DNA of 64,000 nt from Aurantimonas sp. Leaf443 (lineage in GTDB: Bacteria; Pseudomonadota; Alphaproteobacteria; Rhizobiales; Rhizobiaceae), in assembly GCF_001425575.1 (NCBI RefSeq), contig NZ_LMRD01000011.1, positions 62,001-126,000 on the forward strand, written 5' to 3'. The notes under the pieces are model-generated. The model had not been told where the DNA came from and searched no databases. It saw only the letters and a program-made list of their open reading frames with translations. Shown here piece after piece: positions 8,295-16,241 of the stretch. The position numbers and the translations under genes are program-made. Each line of letters starts with the position of its first letter. Position 1 is the stretch's first letter.

Positions 8295-9338
8295 TCAGCC
8301 GAGGGCGTTCAGCACGGCCTCGGTGATCGCATCGGTCCTGTCCCGGCCGGGGCTCGTGCCGACGCCCGCCGCGGTCGCCGCCTCCACGGCGCGCATCACG
8401 TCGGCCGCCGCCGCGCCCTCGCCGAGATGGTCCAGCATCATCGCGCCGGACCAGATCGTCGCGATCGGGTTGGCGATGCCGAGATGGGCGATATCGGGCG
8501 CCGAGCCGTGCACCGGCTCGAACATGGAGGGCGCCGTCCGGTCGGGATTGATATTGGCCGAGGCCGCGAAGCCGAGGCCGCCCTGGATGGCCGCGCCGAG
8601 GTCGGTCAGGATGTCGCCGAAGAGGTTGGAGGCGACGACGACGTCCAGCGTCTCGGGCGCCATCACCATGCGCGCCGCCATCGCGTCGATATGGTAGGGC
8701 GTCACCTCCACGTCCGGGAAGTCGGCCGCGATCGTGCGTGTCATCTCGTCCCAGAAGACCATCGTGTGCTTCTGGGCGTTGGATTTCGTCACCGAGGCGA
8801 GCTTGCCGCGACGCTTGCGCGCCTGGGCGAAGCCGAAGCGCAGGATGCGCTCGACCCCGGTCCTCGTGAAGATCGACGTCTCCACCGCCACCTCGTCGGG
8901 CGTGCCGACATGCACCCGGCCGCCGGCGCCCGAATACTCGCCCTCGGTGTTCTCGCGGATGCAGAGAATGTCGAAGCCCTCCTTGCGCAAGGGCCCCTCG
9001 ACGCCGGGCAGGAGGCGGTGCGGGCGGATATTGGCATATTGCGCGAAGGCCTTGCGGATCGGCAGGAGGAGGCCGTGCAGCGAGACGGAATCGGGCACCT
9101 CGGCCGGCCAGCCGACCGCGCCGAGAAAGATCGCGTTGAAGCCGCGCAGCGTCTCGATCCCGTCCGCCGGCATCATCGCGCCCGTCTCGCGATGAAAGGC
9201 GCAGGACCAGGGAAAGCGGGTGGCGCCGAGCGCGAAGCCGTGACGGGCGGCGGCGCGGTCCAGGACGGACCAGGCGGCGTCGATGACGGGAATGCCGATG
9301 CCGTCACCCGGAATCAGCGCGATGGAGTAGGTCTTCAT
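8295..9338 (-). CDS. Tartrate/D-malate-type dehydrogenase (isopropylmalate dehydrogenase superfamily)
   Basis: 347-residue NAD- and metal-dependent beta-decarboxylating dehydrogenase. Visible features are IPGDGIG near the N terminus, the substrate segment IRENTEGEYSG, KSNAQ, and SNLFGDILTDLGAA with the metal-binding aspartates. This pattern fits tartrate dehydrogenase/D-malate dehydrogenase (TtuC/DmlA) better than LeuB. The start at 9338 has GGGA eight bases upstream; an alternative ATG at 9350 overlaps the aldehyde dehydrogenase stop. It is last in a minus-strand set with aldehyde dehydrogenase, cupin, GhrA-like and ArgE-like genes, implying a hydroxy-dicarboxylate intermediate. Confidence 0.85.
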   Translation of the reverse strand: MKTYSIALIPGDGIGIPVIDAAWSVLDRAAARHGFALGATRFPWSCAFHRETGAMMPADGIETLRGFNAIFLGAVGWPAEVPDSVSLHGLLLPIRKAFAQYANIRPHRLLPGVEGPLRKEGFDILCIRENTEGEYSGAGGRVHVGTPDEVAVETSIFTRTGVERILRFGFAQARKRRGKLASVTKSNAQKHTMVFWDEMTRTIAADFPDVEVTPYHIDAMAARMVMAPETLDVVVASNLFGDILTDLGAAIQGGLGFAASANINPDRTAPSMFEPVHGSAPDIAHLGIANPIATIWSGAMMLDHLGEGAAAADVMRAVEAATAAGVGTSPGRDRTDAITEAVLNALG

Positions 9339-9349
9339 GGTGTGTCCCA

Positions 9350-10816
9350 TCACAGATCGATCAGCACGCTCTTGGACTTGCGGTTGGCGCGGTAGGCCTC
9401 GCGCCCGAGATCCTTGCCGATGCCCGAACTCTTGTAGCCGCCGGTCGGCAGGATGTGGTCGCGCGAGCGGTTGTAGCGGTTGACCCAGACCGTTCCGGCC
9501 TGGAGCGCACGCGACAGGCGCAGCGCGCGCGACAGGTCGCGCGTGAAGAGACCGGCCGCAAGGCCATAGGTCGGATGGTCGGCGAGCGCCATGGCCTCCT
9601 CCTCCTCGCGGAAGGTCTGCATCGTCAGCACCGGGCCGAAGATCTCCTCGCGCACGGCGGGCGATGCCTGATCGACGCCCGACAGAAGCGTCGGCGCGTA
9701 GAAATAGCCCTCGCGATCCAGGGCCGCGCCGCCCGTCCGGCATTGCGCGCCCGCGGCCACGCTGCGGCGGACGATATCGTCGATCCGCTCGATCTGGCGG
9801 CGCGAGATGATCGGCGAATATTGCGTCAGGCCGCTCCAGGTCGGGCCGGGCCGGATATCGGCCATGTGCCGCGCGATCGCCTCGGCCAGCGCCTCGGCCA
9901 CCTCTTCCGCCACGATCAGCCGCGAGCCGGCGACGCAGGCCTGGCCCGCATTCGACAGGATGCCGCGCGCGACGGCGGAGGCGGCGAGTTCGAGATCGGC
10001 ATCGGCGAAGACGAGCTGCGGGCTCTTGCCGCCGAGCTCCAGAGTCATCGGCTTGACGCCGGTGCGCGCGATATTCTCCATGATCGCCGCGCCCGCCGCC
10101 GTGGAGCCCGTGAAGGAGACCTTGGCGATCCCGGGATGGCCGGTGATGGCCGCGCCCGTCGTCGGCCCGTCGCCGAGAACGACGTTGACGAGCCCGGCGG
10201 GGATGCCGGCGCGAAGGGCGAGTTCGGCCATGAACAGCGTCGAGAAGGGCGTCATCTCGGACGGCTTCAACACCACGGCATTGCCGGCGGCCAGGGCGGG
10301 GCCCAGCTTCCAGCCGGCCATGGAGATCGGGAAGTTCCAGGGCGTGATCGCGCCGACGACGCCGTAGGGCTCGCTGAGGGTCATGCCGAGAGAGGTGCCG
10401 GCGGTCGGCACGACGTCGCTGCCCTCCTTGTCGGCGAACTCGGCGAAGAAACGGATCTGCTCGGCGGTGACGGCGATGTCGCCCTCTACGATCTGGGCGA
10501 TCGGGCGCGTCGAGGCGACGGACTCGAGCCGCGCGAGATGGGGCGCCTCCTCCTCCATCAGGTCGGCCCAGCGCTGCAGCGCCCGGACGCGCTCGCGCGG
10601 GCGCACCTCGCCCCAGCCGCTCGATCTCAGCGCCTGTTGCGCGACCTCGACCGCCTCGTCCACCAGCGCGGCGCCGGCCACCGGGCACTCGCCATTGGCC
10701 TGGTCGTCGGACGGGCGGCGCATCGGCAGGCCCCGCCCCTCGGGAGCGATCCGGCGCCCGCCGATGAAATGGTGGTAGGACAGGTCGAGCGCGTTCGGAT
10801 CGAAGCTCAGGTCCAT
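9350..10816 (-). CDS. NAD(P)-dependent aldehyde dehydrogenase
   Basis: 488-residue aldehyde dehydrogenase of normal length. Key residues are in place: Asn161 in PWNFP, Glu260 in LELGGKSPQ, and the catalytic Cys294 in NAGQACVAGSRL. GDGPTTGAAITGHP and FTGSTAAG form the cofactor site. GAGG lies upstream of the start at 10816. It would oxidise the aldehyde released by an amine oxidase or aminotransferase, in the way PuuC or betaine-aldehyde dehydrogenases do. The next gene follows with a TGATG junction, so translation is probably coupled. Substrate specificity is not readable. Confidence 0.92.
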   Translation of the reverse strand: MDLSFDPNALDLSYHHFIGGRRIAPEGRGLPMRRPSDDQANGECPVAGAALVDEAVEVAQQALRSSGWGEVRPRERVRALQRWADLMEEEAPHLARLESVASTRPIAQIVEGDIAVTAEQIRFFAEFADKEGSDVVPTAGTSLGMTLSEPYGVVGAITPWNFPISMAGWKLGPALAAGNAVVLKPSEMTPFSTLFMAELALRAGIPAGLVNVVLGDGPTTGAAITGHPGIAKVSFTGSTAAGAAIMENIARTGVKPMTLELGGKSPQLVFADADLELAASAVARGILSNAGQACVAGSRLIVAEEVAEALAEAIARHMADIRPGPTWSGLTQYSPIISRRQIERIDDIVRRSVAAGAQCRTGGAALDREGYFYAPTLLSGVDQASPAVREEIFGPVLTMQTFREEEEAMALADHPTYGLAAGLFTRDLSRALRLSRALQAGTVWVNRYNRSRDHILPTGGYKSSGIGKDLGREAYRANRKSKSVLIDL

Positions 10817-10927
10817 GGGGCAACCTCGGGGAGACTCGGGCGGATGGGGGCCGTCGCGATGCGGGTGCGCGGCCCCGTCATCGGGGCCTGTCGCGCGGCA
10901 AGGGGGTCGGGAGGCAGGCGCGGACGC

Positions 10928-11284
10928 CTACTCGTAGACGCAGACGTAGATCTTGCGCACGGTCTCGATCGTGCGCCACACGCCCACGAAGCCGGGCTTC
11001 ATCACGAAACTGTCGCCGGCCCGGTAGGTCTTCGTCTCGCCGCCCGCCTCCTCGATCTCGATGAGGCCGGACAGGATATGGCAGAACTCGAAGGTCGTGC
11101 CCTTGATCGAATGCGTCTCGCCGGGCGTCGCCTCCCAGATGCCGGTCTTGACCATGCCCTCGCGCGCCTCGTCGAGGGCCCAGGTCTTGAAGGCGGGCGC
11201 ACCCGAGATCAGCCGCTCGGGCAGCGGCAGCGCCTCCTTCGGCGCGAAGGAGGGATCGGTATCGAGAGTGACGAGAAGCGACAT
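10928..11284 (-). CDS. Small cupin-fold protein
   Basis: 118-residue single-domain cupin. The two cupin motifs are recognisable: the first around FCHILSGLIEIEE (residues 66-78) and the second around YRAGDSFVMKPGFVGVWRTIE. Only one histidine is in the first motif, so metal binding may be weak or absent, as in EutQ-like and DUF861-like cupins. An AAGGAGA ribosome site lies before the start at 11284. Placed between aldehyde dehydrogenase and reductase genes, it could be an isomerase, lyase or ligand-binding protein of the same pathway. I do not assign a reaction. Confidence 0.8.
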   Translation of the reverse strand: MSLLVTLDTDPSFAPKEALPLPERLISGAPAFKTWALDEAREGMVKTGIWEATPGETHSIKGTTFEFCHILSGLIEIEEAGGETKTYRAGDSFVMKPGFVGVWRTIETVRKIYVCVYE

Positions 11285-11305
11285 GCCTGTCTCCTTGGCT
11301 GACGG

Positions 11306-12241
11306 TCAGTAGCCGCGCGCGCGGTCGACGAGGCCGATCATCGGCTGGCCGGACCGGTGGCGGCGGATGTTGTCGATCACGGCTCTTACGGCCGTGCCGG
11401 GCTGGGTGACGCTCGCCACATGCGGCGTGATCACCACCTTCGGGTGGCGCCAGAGCGGGTGGCCGGGCGGCAGCGGCTCGGGATCGGTGACGTCGAGCAC
11501 CGCCGCCGACAGGTGGCCGGCATCCAGCGACGACAGGAGCGCATGCGCGTCGAGCTGCGGACCCCGTCCGACATGGACGAGCGCCGCCCCTTGCGGAAGC
11601 CGGCCGAAGAGCGCCGCGTCCAGGAAGCCGCGGGTCTCGTTCGTCAGCGGCAGGAGGCAGACGAGGATGTCCGTGCGGGCGAGAAAGGCCGGAAGCTGAT
11701 CGGCGCCATGGAAGCAGTCGACGCCGGCGAGCGCGCGCGGCGACCGGCTCCATCCCGCGAGCGGAAAGCCGAAGGGCGCAAGCCGCTCCATGGCCGCCTG
11801 CGCCAGGACCCCGAGCCCGAGGAACCCGACGCGCCTTTCGCCCGCCTGGCGCGGCGGCCGGGCGCGCCAGACCTCCCGCCCCTGCTGCTCGGCATAGGCG
11901 GGCCAGTCGCGATGCAGCGCCAGCACGGCGAGCGCGACATATTCCTGCATCATGCGCGCGATGCCGTCCTCGACCATGCGGACGACGGCGACACCGGGCG
12001 GCAGAGCGGTCGTGTCGAACTGGTCGACGCCCGCTCCGATGGAAAAAACGACCTCCAGCCGGCGGAACCTGTCGAGGCGCCCCGGCACCGTCCAGGTCAT
12101 CAGGTAGCGCACGGCGTCCGGGTCCGCCGTCTCCATGTCGTCGGCGAAGGCGACCTCCGGCAGGTGCCGCGCGAAGGCCTCGCGGAACACGGCGCCGCGC
12201 GCGGCATCGGAGTTGAAGAGGAAGACCGGCCGACCGCTCAT
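11306..12241 (-). CDS. D-2-hydroxyacid dehydrogenase, glyoxylate/hydroxypyruvate reductase A type
   Basis: 311-residue NAD(P)-dependent reductase of the GhrA subgroup. The nucleotide motif [12 protein letters not shown] is followed by the basic WSRSPR, consistent with NADPH. The HVGRGPQLD stretch carries the substrate arginine, and [11 protein letters not shown] the catalytic histidine. The start overlaps the stop of the ArgE-like gene (ATGA at 12241-12238), so the two are translationally coupled. It could reduce glyoxylate, hydroxypyruvate or a related 2-keto acid formed by the operon. Confidence 0.88.
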   Translation of the reverse strand: MSGRPVFLFNSDAARGAVFREAFARHLPEVAFADDMETADPDAVRYLMTWTVPGRLDRFRRLEVVFSIGAGVDQFDTTALPPGVAVVRMVEDGIARMMQEYVALAVLALHRDWPAYAEQQGREVWRARPPRQAGERRVGFLGLGVLAQAAMERLAPFGFPLAGWSRSPRALAGVDCFHGADQLPAFLARTDILVCLLPLTNETRGFLDAALFGRLPQGAALVHVGRGPQLDAHALLSSLDAGHLSAAVLDVTDPEPLPPGHPLWRHPKVVITPHVASVTQPGTAVRAVIDNIRRHRSGQPMIGLVDRARGY

Positions 12242-13359
12242 GCGCGGAGCCTTTCGCCGAGGGACAGGATCATGGCGAGACAGGCGTCGAGCTCGCCGCG
12301 CGTGATGTATTCGTCCGGACGATGGGCGCGGGCGATGTCGCCCGGTCCGCAGATGATGGCCTCGAGCCCGGCCTCCTGGAACAGGCCCGCCTCCGTGCCG
12401 TAGCTGACGGCCGGACGAGACGCGCGCCCCGTGAGATCGGCGACGAGACCGGCCAGGGCGCTATCGGCGTCGAGCGCCAGGGCGGGATAGGCGGACAGTT
12501 CCTGCCAGGCGGTGCCGAAACCGTCCGCCGCCAATGCGTCCAGCCGCCGGCGCACCGGCTCCAGCAGCGCGCGGGGCGAGACGCCGGAGATCGCGCGGAC
12601 CTCGATCTCGGCGCTGCAATGGTCGGGAATGACGTTGAGCGCACGACCGCCCTTCACGAGGCCGATCTGGAGCGAGGACGTGGCAGGCTCGAAACGGGCA
12701 TCGGACGGACCGGCCTCCAGCGCCCGGCCCTGCGCGAGCGCCTCCGCCAGCACCCCCGTCATCGCGTGGACGGCGTTGCGCCCGAGATCGGGCCTCGAGG
12801 AATGGCCGGAGACGCCGGTGACCTCGAGCCGCGCCGCCGCCTTGCCCTTATGGGCCAGGACGCCCTGAAGTCCGCTCGGCTCGCCGACGACGACGCCGAG
12901 CGGGCGGCGGCAGAGACCGGGAAGCGCGGCGATCATATGCGGCACGCCCCGGCATCCCGCCTCCTCGTCGTAGGAGAAGGCGAGATGGATCGGCCATTTC
13001 AGATCCATCGCCGCGAGCGCCGGCAGCGCCGCCAGAGCGCAGGCGAGAAACCCCTTCATGTCCGTCGTGCCGCGGCCGTAGAGCCGGTCGCCGTCGCGGC
13101 GCAGGACGAACGGGTCGGCGCTCCAGCCGCTCTCGTCGGCCGGCACCACGTCGGTATGGCCGGACAGGACGTAGCCGGGCGCCTCGGCCGGGCCGAGCGT
13201 GGCGAAGAGGTTGGCCCGGTCGCCCTCCGGTCCCGGCAGGATGCGGACCGTGGCGCCATGCGCGCGGCAATGGTCGGCGATACGCTGCGTGATCGGGCCG
13301 TTCGGCGTGCCGACGACGGAGGGACAGGCGACGAGCCATCCCAGAATGTCTTCCACCAT
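12238..13359 (-). CDS. M20 family deacetylase, acetylornithine deacetylase (ArgE)-like
   Basis: 373-residue zinc-dependent amidohydrolase. The metal ligands appear in order: [20 protein letters not shown] and SYDEEAGC, with a later HxxG-type dimerisation domain and [11 protein letters not shown] near the C terminus. GGAGG sits eight bases before the ATG at 13359. In an arginine operon this would be ArgE, but here it heads a catabolic set and is coupled to a GhrA-like gene, so removal of an acyl group from an N-acyl amino acid or amine intermediate is more likely. The two GNAT paralogues in the region might add the group this enzyme removes; that is speculation. Confidence 0.85.
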   Translation of the reverse strand: MVEDILGWLVACPSVVGTPNGPITQRIADHCRAHGATVRILPGPEGDRANLFATLGPAEAPGYVLSGHTDVVPADESGWSADPFVLRRDGDRLYGRGTTDMKGFLACALAALPALAAMDLKWPIHLAFSYDEEAGCRGVPHMIAALPGLCRRPLGVVVGEPSGLQGVLAHKGKAAARLEVTGVSGHSSRPDLGRNAVHAMTGVLAEALAQGRALEAGPSDARFEPATSSLQIGLVKGGRALNVIPDHCSAEIEVRAISGVSPRALLEPVRRRLDALAADGFGTAWQELSAYPALALDADSALAGLVADLTGRASRPAVSYGTEAGLFQEAGLEAIICGPGDIARAHRPDEYITRGELDACLAMILSLGERLRA

Positions 13360-13603
13360 CGTTCGGGCCTCCGGTCAGGATGGCCCGATCCTATGGACCG
13401 CCCCGAAGATTTCCCTGCCGCTTTGGGGGAAGCTTTGGCCGATCCTGTCGAAATCGCCCCCCAAAGCAGCGGAAGCTTCCGCGCGGGAGCGACCATTCTG
13501 GACTCGATCAGGACAGTCGGGGCAATCCTGGCATCGTGCCGGACTCCAGCAGCGGTCCGCCCGAATCGTTCGACCCGCTGCCGAGTGGAAGACGGGTGTG
13601 GCC
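13360..13603. promoter_or_regulatory. Divergent promoter region with long inverted repeat
   Basis: The gap separates the minus-strand ArgE-led operon from the plus-strand GNAT gene. GCTTTGGGGG (13420-13429) and CCCCCAAAGC (13458-13467) are perfect ten-base inverted arms 28 bases apart, and GGAAGCTTCC (13471-13480) is a perfect palindrome. These are good candidates for regulator sites controlling both directions. Confidence 0.4.
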
Positions 13604-14482
13604 ATGTCGGACACGATGCGATTGCAATCGTTCGATCTCGCGACGCAGGACATCGCCGAAGCCGATCTCGACGGGCTGCACGCCCTCTCCATCAGCGTCG
13701 GCTGGCCGCATCGGCGCAGCGACTGGTCGCTGTTCAGATCGCTCGGGCGCGGCCTGGCCGCCTTCGACGACATCGGCCGCGTCTTCGCTTCGGCCATGTG
13801 GTTCGACCATGGCGAGACCGTCGCCACGATCGGAATGGTCATCACCTCTCCCCGCGTCCAGACCCATGGCGGCGGGCGTTTCATGATGGAGCATATCCTG
13901 CGCGAATGCGGCGCGCGGTCCCTGATGCTCAATTCGACCCGCGCGGCCCATGCCCTCTACCTGTCCCTCGGCTTCGAAGTGCAGGCCGTCGTCTGCCAGA
14001 TGCAGGGGATCGTCCGCGAAGGGTCCGGGGCACCGAAGCTCGACGCGAGCGCCGTGGAGGTTCTGGCCCCCGACGACCTTCCGCGGATCGTCGCGCTGGA
14101 CAAGGCGGCGTTCGGTGCCGACCGCTCGGTCGTCCTGACGCGCCTCGCCCCGCTGTCGCGGATCGTCGGCATCCGCCGGAACGGGCACCTCGAAGCCTAT
14201 GCGATGCGGCGTCCCTTCGGGCGCGGCACCGTGATCGGGCCGGTCGTCGCTCACAGCGAGGACGATGCCATCCTGCTTTCGGCATCGCTTCTCGGCGATC
14301 TCGGCGGTCGCTTCGCGCGTCTCGACACGCGCCAGCCGGAGGGACGTTTCCGGACGTTCCTTCAATCGTCGGGCCTTGAACTCTACGACACGGTGAAGAC
14401 CATGACCCGCGGCGCCCCGCTGGCCGCCGTCCGGCCCGGGCAGCCGGGCATCTACGCCCTCGCCGCGCAACCGCTCGGGTAA
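13604..14482 (+). CDS. GNAT family N-acetyltransferase, paralogue of the 5039-5878 protein
   Basis: 292-residue two-domain GNAT. I chose the ATG at 13604; an overlapping longer frame adds an unlikely 135-residue basic extension. The protein shares GWPHRRSDW in the N-terminal domain and RRPFGRGTVIGP in the C-terminal domain with the GNAT at 5039-5878. The acetyl-CoA loop is degenerate here (HGGGRFMMEH replaces RGRGIGRR), so binding may be altered. It is transcribed alone, divergent from the ArgE-led operon. A 41-base hairpin at 14538-14578 lies downstream and may end its transcript. Confidence 0.78.
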   Translation: MSDTMRLQSFDLATQDIAEADLDGLHALSISVGWPHRRSDWSLFRSLGRGLAAFDDIGRVFASAMWFDHGETVATIGMVITSPRVQTHGGGRFMMEHILRECGARSLMLNSTRAAHALYLSLGFEVQAVVCQMQGIVREGSGAPKLDASAVEVLAPDDLPRIVALDKAAFGADRSVVLTRLAPLSRIVGIRRNGHLEAYAMRRPFGRGTVIGPVVAHSEDDAILLSASLLGDLGGRFARLDTRQPEGRFRTFLQSSGLELYDTVKTMTRGAPLAAVRPGQPGIYALAAQPLG

Positions 14483-14780
14483 GCCTCGCCCTGCCTCACG
14501 GCCTTCGCAACGGGCCCGCCCGATCCTCGCCGCTCCTGCCGGCGATGGAGCGCAGACTGGTCCCGCGCCATCGCCGGCGCCCGTCCGGCGCGAGGCGGTA
14601 CGTGTCGCGGCAGCGCGGCTCGCCGGGAGTCGCGGCCGAAACGCCTGCATGGTCGAGCGGCGGGTTACACCCCTCGGCCATCAGCTCAATCGTCGAACCG
14701 GCCTCGCGCTTTAGAGCGCAGACGAACCGAGAGGATGTCTATACAAATTACGCACTATTTATCGACGCAAGGACCGAACG
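14483..14780. other. Intergenic region with hairpin; G+C falls toward its right end
   Basis: GCCGGCGATGG (14538-14548) and CCATCGCCGGC (14568-14578) form a perfect 11-base stem with a 19-base loop, a possible end signal for the GNAT gene. From about 14700 the sequence becomes A+T-rich and leads into the small membrane protein gene. No other gene is supported. Confidence 0.45.
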
Positions 14781-14972
14781 ATGCGCGATCTGATTGGACG
14801 ATTTCTTATACTCATCAATATAATGCTGTATGGAGTCATGATCTATGGCGTCCTCTTGATCGTAGAGGGCTATGATTTCAAGGCGATAATCTATTTCATG
14901 ATGGTTATCGCCTTTCCGATCATAACGGGATTTATAAGTATTTTGACTGTAGCTCTCATGAGAAGAAAATAG
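14781..14972 (+). CDS. Small two-helix membrane protein in an A+T-rich spot
   Basis: 63-residue protein with two hydrophobic helices (about residues 7-28 and 35-58), a short polar turn around EGYDFK, and a basic C terminus (MRRKK-like, ending RRK), so both ends probably face the cytoplasm. AAGGA lies seven bases before the ATG. Codons here are rich in A and T (ATA, TTT, AAT), unlike every neighbour, which points to recent acquisition or a weakly constrained gene. I recognise no family. The ribosome site, start and composition make it likelier real than chance, but the evidence is modest. Confidence 0.5.
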   Translation: MRDLIGRFLILINIMLYGVMIYGVLLIVEGYDFKAIIYFMMVIAFPIITGFISILTVALMRRK

Positions 14973-15360
14973 AGAAACTACTGTATTTTATCGCATATTT
15001 GCATCGAAGCGGGCCATGGCAACATGCGTTTCGTTTTAGGCAAGCTGAAGATCGCCCTCATGCCGGATGGCTCGGCGAAGTGCCACCGGCTTCCCTCGCA
15101 TCCTTTGCCTCGTGGCAGCCGTCGATTGGATCAGGCGCTGACAGCGCCCTGTTCTCCGCAAGACCGTCGTCAACCGGCAGATCGATCTGGTCAGGCTCGT
15201 TTCCGGACCGCCGAACGTCTAGGACGCCGGGAATCCCCATGGCTGGCCAGACGCTGGATCGGAGATGGTCGGCGTTATAGCCGCAACGGATATTCCTGGT
15301 CGAAGCTTCGCTTTTCGGCGCTCCGTTTTCGTTTTAGAACCGGATCGCAGGAGGTGGGCC
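14973..15360. promoter_or_regulatory. Region upstream of glpR with TTTCG repeats
   Basis: No gene is supported in this gap. Close to glpR, TTCGCTTTT (15307-15315) and TTTTCGTTTT (15326-15335) form a cluster of T-rich CG repeats. TTCGCTTTT recurs upstream of glpD at 16167-16175. DeoR-family regulators bind short repeats of this kind, so autoregulation by GlpR is likely. AGGAGG at 15350-15355 is the ribosome site of glpR. Confidence 0.45.
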
Positions 15361-16164
15361 ATGCTCTCGGACCGGCAGTCGCAGATCCTCAACATCGCCA
15401 AGCGCCACGGGCGCGTGCAGGTCGAGGACCTGGCGCAGCGCTACGAGGTCAGCGTCCAGACCATCCGCAAGGATCTGAACGACCTGTGCGACCAGCGGCT
15501 CCTGTCGCGCGTCCACGGCGGGGCGGTGATCTCGTCGGGCGTCGAGAATGTCGGCTACGACGCGCGGCGCGGCATCGCGGCGGGCGAGAAGGCCGCGATC
15601 GGGCGCGCGGTCGCCGACCTCATTCCCAACAACGCCTCGCTCTTCGTCAATATCGGCACGACGACCGAAGCCGTGGCGACGTCGCTCCTGCGCCATACCG
15701 GGCTGATGGTGATCACCAACAATATCAACGTGGCGACCGCCATGCGCCCCTATCCCGACATCGAGGTGGTGATCGCCGGCGGCGTCGTGCGGCGTTCGGA
15801 CGGCGGCATCGTCGGCGAGGCGGCGGTCGACTTCATCCGGCAGTTCCGGGTCGACTTCGCCGTGATCGGCGTCTCGGCCATCGATCCGGACGGCTCGCTC
15901 CTCGACTACGACTATCGCGAGGTGCGGGTCGCGCAGGCGATCATCTCGAACGCGCGCCATGTCATCCTGGCCTCGGACGCCACGAAATTCGAGCGCAGCG
16001 CCCCCGTGCGAATCGGCCACCTGTCGCAGGTGAACACGTTCGTCACCGACCATTGTCCCGTGCCCTCCATCCACGCCGTCTGCGCCGAGCACAGGGTGGC
16101 CCTCGTCGAGGCCCTGCAACCGGCCCGGTCCGAAACGGCTGCCTTGCCCGAGGCGGTCGATTGA
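15361..16164 (+). CDS. glpR: DeoR-family glycerol-3-phosphate regulon repressor
   Basis: 267-residue transcription factor. The start at 15361 follows a near-perfect AGGAGGTG site and opens directly with the winged helix-turn-helix (RQSQILNIAKRHGRVQVEDLAQRYEVSV, within residues 5-33). The C-terminal sugar-phosphate isomerase-like sensor contains NNASLFVNIGTTTEAVA and GGVVRRSDGGIVG. Family members are released from DNA by a phosphorylated sugar, here presumably glycerol 3-phosphate given the neighbours. It precedes glpD by 77 bases and candidate sites lie on both sides of the gene. Confidence 0.9.
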   Translation: MLSDRQSQILNIAKRHGRVQVEDLAQRYEVSVQTIRKDLNDLCDQRLLSRVHGGAVISSGVENVGYDARRGIAAGEKAAIGRAVADLIPNNASLFVNIGTTTEAVATSLLRHTGLMVITNNINVATAMRPYPDIEVVIAGGVVRRSDGGIVGEAAVDFIRQFRVDFAVIGVSAIDPDGSLLDYDYREVRVAQAIISNARHVILASDATKFERSAPVRIGHLSQVNTFVTDHCPVPSIHAVCAEHRVALVEALQPARSETAALPEAVD

Positions 16165-16165
16165 C

Positions 16166-16181
16166 TTTCGCTTTTGTTTCG
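16166..16181 (+). promoter_or_regulatory. Candidate GlpR operator upstream of glpD
   Basis: TTTCGCTTTTGTTTCG begins two bases after the glpR stop. Two TTTCG units lie eleven bases apart, one helical turn, and TTCGCTTTT matches the element before glpR. The position, about 60 bases before the glpD start, suits a repressor site. Confidence 0.5.
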
Positions 16182-16241
16182 CCGACCATGCGTTGGGTTT
16201 CGTAATCGCGGCGAATTTGCTGCGATGCGAAAGGGTGGACC

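Noticed and set aside
12322-14379. 685-codon plus-strand open frame over the ArgE-like and GNAT genes
   Set aside because: It runs antisense to the deacetylase and out of frame through the GNAT gene; both real genes have motifs, starts and ribosome sites.
14545-14793. 82-codon open frame before the small membrane protein
   Set aside because: No ribosome site and no family signal; it overlaps a hairpin and is basic and low complexity in its first half.
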